DNA of 64,000 bases, taken from Glaciimonas sp. PAMC28666 (GTDB lineage Bacteria; Pseudomonadota; Gammaproteobacteria; Burkholderiales; Burkholderiaceae_D). The notes below the pieces were generated by a model, which did not search any database, had not been told where the DNA came from, and worked only from the letters and a program-made list of their open reading frames with translations. This document shows positions 56,511-64,000 of this stretch, one piece after another. Numbering within the stretch: position 1 is the first letter of the stretch; the number at the start of each line of letters is the position of its first letter. The stretch is from NCBI RefSeq assembly GCF_016917355.1, contig NZ_CP070304.1, positions 2,604,001 through 2,668,000 on the forward strand, given 5' to 3'. Made by a program: the position numbers and the translations under genes.

Positions 56511-59500
56511 ATGCATATCGTGCTTGTGTCGCAGTGTGAAAAAAAAGCTATCCTCAGAACGGCTAAAGTCCTTGATGCCTATGCAGTCCGGCACGGTGAT
56601 CGTACCTGGATAACGCCCATTACAAAGAACGGGCTCGATGCACTTTACCTGGAGCTACGCAGTCGCGGCACCCGGCAAACAGCCGTTTCCTGCTACGTCA
56701 ACGACGGCAAACGTAGACTCAAACTGTTATGGGTGGTAGGCAGGAAAGGAACTTTCGGATTGGGCGGTGCCGTTGCCGTAGCGACCAAAGAGCACTCCCA
56801 GAAAAGCCAGATGCCAGCGCTTTCTGCTGCTGCGCGTTTAGCTTGTCTGCTGGCTGAATGTGCCGGCTTGATTCACGATTTTGGCAAATATGGAGAGGTT
56901 TTTCAAAAAAAACTCGACTCGCTAATCCCGTCAGGAGATCCTATTCGCCATGAGTGGATCTCATTGCAGGTATTGCTTGGCCTCTTTGAGGGGAAAAGCT
57001 GGACCGAAAGCTGGTGTCGTACGAGACCTTTGCGTATGCCAGAATACCTCACCCACGCCCATGGCATAGGCAAAGGGTTGAACACTGTCGAGGCCGTGCT
57101 GGCTTTCTTAGTGATGTCGCATCATCGCCTGCCCAGATGGCAAAAAGGCGGTCGCGGCAGCACTGCTAGCCCATCCGTTCCAAGCGACGGGGAGTACTTT
57201 CGAGATGATGCGTGCCGTCCTGATGGCTCAGAAAGCAGAGCGAATCCATTTCTCCGCCAACCAACCTTGTTGGCGGCAAAACGTGTCGAGCATTTGCTAT
57301 CGAGAATTCGCCAGTACGCCCTGCCCGACACCAGTCCTGAAGCACTTCGTGCGATTGCATCACTTGCCCGCATGGCACTCATTCTTGCCGATCATCACGT
57401 CTCTGGTATTGATAAAACGCAGTCAGAAGGACATGGGCCTCATTTAGAGGGGCTCGAGGGAGCGGTATTCGCCAACACACATAAACATGGCGGCCTCCGG
57501 CTGAAGAATCAAGAGTTGGGCTGGCACCTAACCCAAGTTGGAAATGAAGCTGGCGCAATGGTTCAACGCATGTTGTCATTCCGGCCGCCTGGGTTGAGCG
57601 GTGATGCAATTGTCATCCTCCGAAAAAGGTCTGGTGACCGCTTCCAATGGCAAAACCTATGTGCCGATGAAATCGAGAGGGTTCAATCAGAGCGGTTTCT
57701 TCCGACACTTGTAATTAATATTGCGGGAACGGGGAGCGGGAAAACGCGCATGAACATGCGCGCCGTAGCGGCATTGCATCCTCCCGGTAACGATGGTTTT
57801 CAGGAGCCTCTTCGGGTCGCCGCCGCACTCAACTTACGCACGCTGACGTTGCAGACGCGAGACGCTTATGCGGAGCAACTAGGATTAAATAAAGAGCAGT
57901 TGGCGTGTGTCATGGGAAGTCGTATTGCTATTCAACTACATGATGCTGGAAAAAAAACTGCGGAGCTGTTTGACGAAGATGAAAATGAGCCTGAAGAATT
58001 ATTCGATTTCGAAGGTGGAGGTGTTGAACCACCGGATTGGTTAAAGGGATTCCTGGATAAAAAGCCAGTTTTGCAACCGTTGCTTATGTCTCCGGTCGTT
58101 GTGTCCACTATCGATTTTCTTATTAATGCAGGTGAACCTAATAAGCAAGGGAATCATGGTCTCGCTATGCTGCGTATGATGCACAGTGACCTCATCTTGG
58201 ACGAAATTGATGCCTACGATCCAAAGGCGATGGTTGCCGTCGCACGGTTGGTCACTGCATCGGCTATGTGGGGACGTCACGTTATTGCCTCTTCCGCGAC
58301 ATTGTCCGCTCCCGTTGCAAAGGTGCTTTACGAGGCTTTTGCGCTTGGGGTTCGTTTGTACAATGCCCTCCACGAAAAACAAACCACATGGCGTCAAGTT
58401 GTCATTGATGACCGAGTTGCACCATTGATTTTATCTAGCGCTACGGATGTTACGTTTATAGAAGCTTTTAACGACCATCTCCATTTGATGATGGCTTCAA
58501 TGGGTAATCAACTTTTCCGTCCGGCAGAATTACAAAACGTCTCGCGTCATGGAGGGACTAAGGACGGTGAAAAGCACTTCTTTGCTGGCGTGGAGGCGGC
58601 TTGTCTTCGCTTACAAGAGCGGCATGCATGGGCCGCGCCGAAGAATGCTGCCGGTTTCACCGGAAAAATATCGATAGGACTCGTTCGGGTCGCTAACATT
58701 CGTATTGCCATTGCGATAGCGCGGCGTTTGGCAACAATCCTGCCCCATGTGCGGGTGTGTTGTTACCACTCGCAGGTTGGGTTGCTCCAGCGTTGGAATA
58801 TTGAACGCACGCTTGATCAAATTCTTACTCGTAAAGCAGATGAATGGGCATCCCACACGGTTCAAAATCCTTTCGTCCTTGAGGCTCTGTACAGAGCAGT
58901 GGAAAAGGGCGAAAACCGCGTTCACTTCATCGTTATTGCGACCCCGGTCGAGGAAATTGGTCGTGATCACGATTTTGATTGGGCAGTTATTGAACCGTCC
59001 AGTTCTCAATCCATTGTACAAACATCTGGTCGGGTCAATCGACATCGTCTGGCCAATGTGGACACCCCTAACATCGCAGTCTTGCAATTCAATTACAGGA
59101 CTTGCGTGCAACAGGAAGGGGTGCCGGTATTTTGCCGCCCGGGCCTTGAATCAGATGAAAGTTTTGGTGACGATGGCAAAAGTGATTATGGTGATCATGA
59201 TCTGGCAAAACTGGTAAATTGGTCGACCTTGGAGAAGGCCGGCCAGATTGATGCACGTTTGCGATATCAGACACAGGTGCATCCTTTCGCAGGTGCGGAT
59301 GACCGTGCCCTTAACGTTGCAGTACAGCGCCATATGAAGAATTTCACGACGTCCAATGAATGCGCCTGGCTTATAAAAGATACCTATACAAACGCGCCAT
59401 TGAGGGACAAAAACGGGGCCACCCATGAAGAGTGGTTCATTGATGAAAATGGGGCTTACTTCAAGCGTGAGCCCAGGGGAAGAATCGGGTGGGGCTTCGA

Positions 59501-59714
59501 AGATACTCCCAGAAGTCCAAATGATATCGTTCCGACGCACCATAATGATTGGCTTGTTTTGTCTTTTGATGAGACATGCGCTCTCGCAAAAAAACATGGA
59601 ATTGCAATCAAGGCCGCAACGTCCGTGCAGGTGCTGTCATATGGTGATAGCGGCGAAACGCTTATGTTGAAGGATTGCTCGTTTGGATACTCAACCAAGC
59701 GAAACAAAGCGTAA
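56511..59714 (+). CDS. cas3: Cas2-3 fusion: adaptation/effector nuclease-helicase
   Basis: A 1,067-residue I-F Cas2-3. Residues 1-90 are the Cas2-like domain (MHIVLVSQCEKKAILRTAKV). An HD nuclease domain follows (GLIHDFGKYGEVFQKKL near 120). The SF2 helicase has Walker A AGTGSGKTRMN (about 404), DEID Walker B LILDEIDAYDP (about 561), SSATLS and motif VI QTSGRVNRHR (about 836). It degrades targeted DNA and supports Cas1 in adaptation. It is transcribed away from the csy genes, unlike the usual cas1-cas2-3-csy order. Confidence 0.96.
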   Translation: MHIVLVSQCEKKAILRTAKVLDAYAVRHGDRTWITPITKNGLDALYLELRSRGTRQTAVSCYVNDGKRRLKLLWVVGRKGTFGLGGAVAVATKEHSQKSQMPALSAAARLACLLAECAGLIHDFGKYGEVFQKKLDSLIPSGDPIRHEWISLQVLLGLFEGKSWTESWCRTRPLRMPEYLTHAHGIGKGLNTVEAVLAFLVMSHHRLPRWQKGGRGSTASPSVPSDGEYFRDDACRPDGSESRANPFLRQPTLLAAKRVEHLLSRIRQYALPDTSPEALRAIASLARMALILADHHVSGIDKTQSEGHGPHLEGLEGAVFANTHKHGGLRLKNQELGWHLTQVGNEAGAMVQRMLSFRPPGLSGDAIVILRKRSGDRFQWQNLCADEIERVQSERFLPTLVINIAGTGSGKTRMNMRAVAALHPPGNDGFQEPLRVAAALNLRTLTLQTRDAYAEQLGLNKEQLACVMGSRIAIQLHDAGKKTAELFDEDENEPEELFDFEGGGVEPPDWLKGFLDKKPVLQPLLMSPVVVSTIDFLINAGEPNKQGNHGLAMLRMMHSDLILDEIDAYDPKAMVAVARLVTASAMWGRHVIASSATLSAPVAKVLYEAFALGVRLYNALHEKQTTWRQVVIDDRVAPLILSSATDVTFIEAFNDHLHLMMASMGNQLFRPAELQNVSRHGGTKDGEKHFFAGVEAACLRLQERHAWAAPKNAAGFTGKISIGLVRVANIRIAIAIARRLATILPHVRVCCYHSQVGLLQRWNIERTLDQILTRKADEWASHTVQNPFVLEALYRAVEKGENRVHFIVIATPVEEIGRDHDFDWAVIEPSSSQSIVQTSGRVNRHRLANVDTPNIAVLQFNYRTCVQQEGVPVFCRPGLESDESFGDDGKSDYGDHDLAKLVNWSTLEKAGQIDARLRYQTQVHPFAGADDRALNVAVQRHMKNFTTSNECAWLIKDTYTNAPLRDKNGATHEEWFIDENGAYFKREPRGRIGWGFEDTPRSPNDIVPTHHNDWLVLSFDETCALAKKHGIAIKAATSVQVLSYGDSGETLMLKDCSFGYSTKRNKA

Positions 59715-60473
59715 TTGGAAGCGTTAGCATAGATGGTACGGACGTCTCGCTACAGGGACAATTAGCGCATCCGGACCGGCCTTTTCAACGAGCATGAGTA
59801 CGCGTCTGGATCGAGTCGCCCTGTCATCTAATGGATCCTGATGTGAATTAAAAAGTGTATCGCGTGGCTCAATGAAGCAGCGCCCCTATTTCGGCACAAG
59901 TATTACAAGAACAGCTCCCACGCCGGATTCATTTTTTACATGACCGATGCCGATGGCCAACAACGCCGACGTAGACAACTAGCGTCACGCAATGTCAGAC
60001 AGCAAAGTGCCGGATAACTTACGTAGCCTGTTTATGTACGTACTGAACTGTAAAAACACGACATCTATATTTTTCCCGTTTCGGATGTCGCTTCCACCCA
60101 TGAGTTTTTATTGTTAAAGGCGTGTTCCGCGACCACGAGATGCCATACGCCTGTGTAGATGGGCCGGGCAATAACCCGCCTCTCGCACCATGGTGTGCAC
60201 GCTGCTCGTACACCACGCCGCAACCGACCGCCGTGCGCGGTCTTTTTGTCGCCCCGCATTGCGTTATCTTTTTGATCTTATTGACCGCCGTCAGACCCTG
60301 CGCCGCGCACTACCCACCACGCCTGCGCTCTTCATTAGATACGCCGGTATTAACGCACCCTGAGGCACCGCCACAGACCCACCCAGCGCGGGGCATGGAG
60401 AGATATGCCCCGCATCAGCGTGACGCAGTTTGATGCACCTGGAGGCCTTTTACGCACGGGGGCATGGGAGGTA
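59715..60473. other. gene-poor region after cas2-3
   Basis: No intact gene was recognised in 760 bp. A plus-strand frame around 59860-60017 reads CIAWLNEAAPLFRHKYYKN and continues to RRRRQLASRN before a stop. It has coding-like composition but no start or family, so it may be the tail of a lost gene. Other frames conflict with one another. Confidence 0.4.
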
Positions 60474-60947
60474 TCACCCGGTCTTGCCGTTGATATGTTG
60501 TTCTTCTGCGGCATACCCGACCAGCGTCAATACATGGAATTGTATCTGTGCGCTCTGTTGCGGCGTGGCAGCCGCCAGACAGGCCGGGGTCAGACTCTCG
60601 CAGTACACACGAAGCACTTTGCCCCATCCGGTCTCCCCCAAAAGCGCTTGTCCGATCAGCGTTTGCGGTACAGGCAACCATCGATATAACTCCGCATCCG
60701 TAAAACGTAACATCACAACCTGCCCCTGTAAGGTCGCCACGCCAGACGTGCTATCGAGCAAGACGATCTGATGGGGCGCGTAAGTGCGGGTATGGCCGTT
60801 TTTATGCACCGACACGTTACCCGACACTGCCATGAGCAGATGATATGCCGGACCGGCAGGAAAGGTGTGCCATGGGGGCAGTGTCGGGAGTTCACTCGGG
60901 CGGTGTTGATCGCCGGGTCGGGCTGTTGTATGGCGTGCAGTGCGCAT
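60474..60947 (-). pseudogene. AraC-type regulator sensor domain lacking the HTH
   Basis: A 157-residue frame matches the N-terminal ligand-binding part of AraC/FeaR-type activators (YHLLMAVSGNVSVHKNGHTR, APHQIVLLDSTSGVATL). The frame stops after HINGKTG, and no AraC helix-turn-helix domain was found downstream in any frame. It is divergent from the TpsB gene and may be the remnant of its regulator. Confidence 0.55.
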
Positions 60948-61162
60948 CGATTATGTCTCCCCATGGTCGTATTCGCTCTCAGATTATCTCTCTTCATACT
61001 GCCAGATACATTGCCAGAGAAACAATTTTTGTTTCAAATAAACAACCAAGGGATATAACAATTGCGCCAGCACTGTGAACTCTTGTTACATAGTCATGTA
61101 TTTCCTATGGAACTCTTTCACCTTTAGCTACACTTCTCATCCAACTCACGAGGGCAGAATGG

Positions 61163-62926
61163 ATGAAAGGCATGCGACGCTGGTCTACCGCGATTAAACA
61201 ACTCAGCGTGGCCGTGGCATTGGCCAGTGCCTGTCACGAAGGCGGTGCGCAAAGCGTGCAGACCCCGGAAACCGAAGAACTGCGCCGCCGCAGTCAGGCC
61301 GAGGCCCAGGAACGTCAGCGCCAGCTGTCCCTGCCCAACGTGGTGGTGCAGACGCTGCCGCCGCTGGGGATCGTCCACGATTTGTCGCTGCCGGTGGAGT
61401 CCCCGTGTTTTACGATTGACCAGTTTATTCTCGACGTACCCGCTTCTTTACCGCTGGCGACCCGCGTGGCGGGCGCGAGCAATTTGCCGCTAGACCCGTT
61501 TCGCTTTGCGCAGAATGCGTTGCGCCACTACGCCGGTGCCTGTATCGGCACCGAAGGCGTCAATCTGATCGTCCGGCGTCTGCAAAGTCAATTTCTCGCC
61601 CGTGGCTACAGCACCACGCGTCTGGGGATTCCGCCGCAGGATTTATCCACCGGCGTATTGACACTCACCCTGATACCGGGCGTGATCCGCGCCATCCGTT
61701 TTACCGATCCGACCCTGTACGGCAGCTGGCACACCGCGTTTCCGACCGGCCCCGGCCAGCTGCTCACCGTCACCGATCTGGAGCAAGGACTCGAACAACT
61801 GCAACGCGTGCCGAGCCAGCAGGCGACCATGCAGATCGTCCCCGGCGAGGCACCCGGCGACAGTGATATCGTGGTCGACCTGCAACGCAAAAAACCATGG
61901 CGGCTGACCGCGACGGTAGACGACAGCGGTGCAGCGCCCACCGGTAAATGGCAGGCCGGTCTGGGACTGGCCGTCGATAATCTGCTCGGTCTCAACGACG
62001 TGCTGAACCTGGGCCTCACCACCGACGCCGAACGCCAAGGCAGCCAGCGCGGCACGGTCGGCGACAGCCTGTCCTACACGCTCCCTTACGGCAACTGGAA
62101 CGCGACGCTGTCAGGCAATAGCACGCATTTCCATCAATCGGTAGCGGGCGTGAATCAGACGTTTCTGTTTGGCGGCACCACGCGCAATGTCGCGCTGATG
62201 CTGTCGTACCTGTTCGAGCGCGATGCCGCGCAAAAGAACCGCCTGCAATTCACACTTGGCAAGCGCTGGAGCCATGCGACGATTGCCGACACTGAAATTA
62301 TTTCGCAGCGGCGCGACACCACCAGCGCCGAACTGGCGTGGGTCCATACCCATTATTGGGGCAACGCGCAGCTCGATGTGACCCTCGCCAACCGCTGGGG
62401 CGTCAACTGGGCCAACGGACAAGCGTATTTAACCGGTGCGAACGGTGCGCCCGACCCGACCAGCAACAATCTCCATAGCAGCGTGCAGACCCTGGACGCC
62501 ACGCTCAGCATCCCCTTTACCATCGCCCGCCAGCCGGTGACCTACACCGGCACCGTGCGCGGCCAGACCACCCATTCGCCGTTGTACCTGTCGGACCAGT
62601 TCAGTATCGGCAACCGCTACACGGTGCGCGGCTTTGATGGGGAGCTGACCTTAGCCGCCGAGCGCGGTGTGTACTGGCGTAACGAACTGGCTTTCCCGTT
62701 AGCCAACAGCGGCCAAGCCGCTTACGTCGGTCTCGATGTCGGCAAAGTCTTCGGCCCCAGCGTGGTCGATCTGGCTGGCAACACACTCGCCGGGACCGCA
62801 CTCGGTGTGCGCGGCAATCTCAAAGGCCTGACCTATGACGTCTTTTCCAGCTGGGCACTGGTGAAACCGCGTGGTTTCAGCACCGCGATGCCCGCCGTCG
62901 GCGTGTCACTCGCGGTCCAATATTAA
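61163..62926 (+). CDS. Two-partner secretion outer-membrane transporter (FhaC/ShlB family)
   Basis: A 587-residue TpsB. Signal peptide of about 28 residues, then a Gln/Arg/Glu-rich plug-like helix, two POTRA domains (about residues 75-220, including VNLIVRRLQSQFLARGYSTT) and a 16-strand ShlB barrel with the conserved YTVRGFDGE loop (VRGF motif) near 490. It ends in the aromatic SLAVQY expected for a barrel protein. GAGGG precedes the ATG. It exports the haemagglutinin-like protein encoded next. Confidence 0.95.
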   Translation: MKGMRRWSTAIKQLSVAVALASACHEGGAQSVQTPETEELRRRSQAEAQERQRQLSLPNVVVQTLPPLGIVHDLSLPVESPCFTIDQFILDVPASLPLATRVAGASNLPLDPFRFAQNALRHYAGACIGTEGVNLIVRRLQSQFLARGYSTTRLGIPPQDLSTGVLTLTLIPGVIRAIRFTDPTLYGSWHTAFPTGPGQLLTVTDLEQGLEQLQRVPSQQATMQIVPGEAPGDSDIVVDLQRKKPWRLTATVDDSGAAPTGKWQAGLGLAVDNLLGLNDVLNLGLTTDAERQGSQRGTVGDSLSYTLPYGNWNATLSGNSTHFHQSVAGVNQTFLFGGTTRNVALMLSYLFERDAAQKNRLQFTLGKRWSHATIADTEIISQRRDTTSAELAWVHTHYWGNAQLDVTLANRWGVNWANGQAYLTGANGAPDPTSNNLHSSVQTLDATLSIPFTIARQPVTYTGTVRGQTTHSPLYLSDQFSIGNRYTVRGFDGELTLAAERGVYWRNELAFPLANSGQAAYVGLDVGKVFGPSVVDLAGNTLAGTALGVRGNLKGLTYDVFSSWALVKPRGFSTAMPAVGVSLAVQY

Positions 62927-62944
62927 TCCCATCGGAACTCCCTC

Positions 62945-64000
62945 ATGAATACCCAAGCCTACCGCGTCATCTTTAATCGTCACCGCGGCATACAGATGGC
63001 GGTGGCCGAGAATGTCTCAGGGCAAGGTAAAGGGGGCAGCGCAGGCAGTCGTGCGCGTTCCATTTCCTCACCCGCTGCCGGTGTCTTACGCATGGTGACG
63101 CTCGGCGTGGTGATCGCTGCGCTGTTTGGCAGTGTCACAGTGGTCCACGCGCAAATCGTGGCCGACCCGAATGCCGCCGCACGGCGTCCGACGGTCACCC
63201 AAACCGCCAGCGGCTTACCGTTGGTGCAGATCACCACCCCGAACGCAGCAGGCCTCAGTCACAACCAGTACAACCAGTTCAGCGTGGGTGCCGCCGGGGC
63301 GATTCTGAACAATGCCACGGTGGTCACCACTACCCAGCAGGCAGGCTTCATCGCGGGTAATCCGAATCTGACCAATGGTAGCGCCCGCGTGATTCTCAAC
63401 GAAGTCACCGGCACGGCCCGTTCGCAATTGAACGGCTATATCGAGGTCGCCGGACAGCGCGCCGACGTGATTGTGGCCAATCCAAACGGACTGTCGGTGA
63501 GTGGCGGAGGATTTATCAATACCTCACGCGGCGTGCTGACCACCGGTACCCCGGTCATCGGCAGCGATGGCAGTCTGAGCGGATTACGCGTCACCGGTGG
63601 CGATATTGCCATTGGTAGCGGCGGGCTGAACGGCAATAATATGGACCAGCTCGATCTGATCGCCCGCAGTGTCGCGATCAACGGCCAACTGTGGGCCACC
63701 ACGCTCAACGTCGTCACCGGCACCAATCAGGTCAACTACAGTGACCTGACGACGCAGGCTATTACGGGCGACAATAACGTCCCGACCGTCAGCATCGATC
63801 TCGCCGCGCTCGGCAGCATCTACGCCAATAAAATCCGGTTAGTCGGCACCGAAGCCGGGGTCGGCGTGGTCAGCATGGGCAATCTGGCCGCGCAGGCCGG
63901 GGCCATCAGTATCGACAACAACGGGTTGGTCACGTTAGCGGGCAGCACCAGCGCCACCGGGCCGATCACGGTCAATGGCACCAGCGGCGTGACCAATAGC
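62945..64000 (+). CDS. Filamentous haemagglutinin/CdiA-like TpsA exoprotein (N-terminal part)
   Basis: The frame is open from the ATG at 62945 to the window end (352 codons). It starts with an extended signal peptide region (MNTQAYRVIFNRHRGIQMAV) followed by the hydrophobic core VTLGVVIAALFGSVTVVHAQ. The TPS secretion domain follows with NPNLTNGSARVILNEV and ANPNGLSVSGGGFINTS, the two asparagine-rich motifs of the family. Whether it is an adhesin or a contact-dependent toxin depends on the C-terminus outside the window. It lies 18 bp after its transporter gene. Confidence 0.93.
   Translation, partial: MNTQAYRVIFNRHRGIQMAVAENVSGQGKGGSAGSRARSISSPAAGVLRMVTLGVVIAALFGSVTVVHAQIVADPNAAARRPTVTQTASGLPLVQITTPNAAGLSHNQYNQFSVGAAGAILNNATVVTTTQQAGFIAGNPNLTNGSARVILNEVTGTARSQLNGYIEVAGQRADVIVANPNGLSVSGGGFINTSRGVLTTGTPVIGSDGSLSGLRVTGGDIAIGSGGLNGNNMDQLDLIARSVAINGQLWATTLNVVTGTNQVNYSDLTTQAITGDNNVPTVSIDLAALGSIYANKIRLVGTEAGVGVVSMGNLAAQAGAISIDNNGLVTLAGSTSATGPITVNGTSGVTNS

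Noticed and set aside
43458-59714. A CRISPR-associated transposon (type I-F3, Tn7-like)
   Set aside because: No tnsA, tnsB, tnsC or tniQ genes are present; Cas1 and a nuclease-competent Cas2-3 are present, and the transposon is Tn3-family and simply inserted in the array.

Overview
The window looks like the chromosome of a betaproteobacterium of the order Burkholderiales, most likely family Oxalobacteraceae. This is inferred from gene order: mutY-rapZ-hprK-ptsN; a large FAD/Fe-S oxidoreductase-HIT-DUF971-ubiE-Tim44-ubiJ-ubiB block; fmdB-DUF502-aspS-nudB-clsB; and petABC-sspAB. No rRNA is present and there is a single tRNA, so the genus is not decided.

Positions 1-36,131 are core chromosome. 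From the left: the 3' end of mutY; the RapZ/HprK/PtsN regulators; lipid A palmitoylation (pagP); queuosine (queF) and isoleucine (ilvA) biosynthesis; a 1,338-residue FAD/Fe-S oxidoreductase; a HIT protein, a DUF971 protein and a PhnZ-like HD oxygenase; ubiquinone genes (ubiE, ubiJ, ubiB); a TPMT-like methyltransferase; a four-gene polyamine ABC transporter; fmdB-DUF502-aspS; nudB; an EEP-family phosphohydrolase; clsB; an ECF sigma/anti-sigma pair; mscL; the cytochrome bc1 operon petABC; sspA-sspB; and tRNA-Thr(TGT).

Positions 36,132-about 42,140 hold an integrated phage-derived module at the 3' end of tRNA-Thr. A minus-strand chain of overlapping genes carries a ribbon-helix-helix protein, an Ogr/Delta-type zinc-finger activator, a P2 gpA-type HUH replication protein, several very small ORFs, a DUF4224 protein and a tyrosine integrase. 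A repressor-like HTH gene is divergent across a palindromic operator. No capsid, tail or lysis genes are present, so this is either the early region of a decayed P2/phiCTX-like prophage or a satellite-like element.

Positions 42,146-59,714 hold an IS5-group insertion sequence with a frameshifted transposase, then a long type I-F CRISPR array (62 repeats, 61 spacers), then a complete type I-F cas set in an unusual order. cas8f-cas5f-cas7f-cas6f-cas1 run on the minus strand directly into the array, and cas2-3 is divergent. The oldest spacer is split by a 4,041-bp Tn3-family transposon. That transposon has an intact TnpA, but its resolvase is reduced to the C-terminal DNA-binding domain beside two unrecognised genes. 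Removing the transposon and one copy of its 7-bp target duplication restores a spacer of exactly 32 nt.

Positions 59,715-64,000 hold a gene-poor stretch with remnants, including an AraC-type sensor domain without its HTH. A two-partner secretion pair follows: an FhaC/ShlB transporter and the start of a filamentous-haemagglutinin/CdiA-like exoprotein that runs off the window.

The most noteworthy system is the rearranged I-F CRISPR-Cas locus lying beside a tRNA-integrated, satellite-like replication module, with two transposable elements at the old end of the array.
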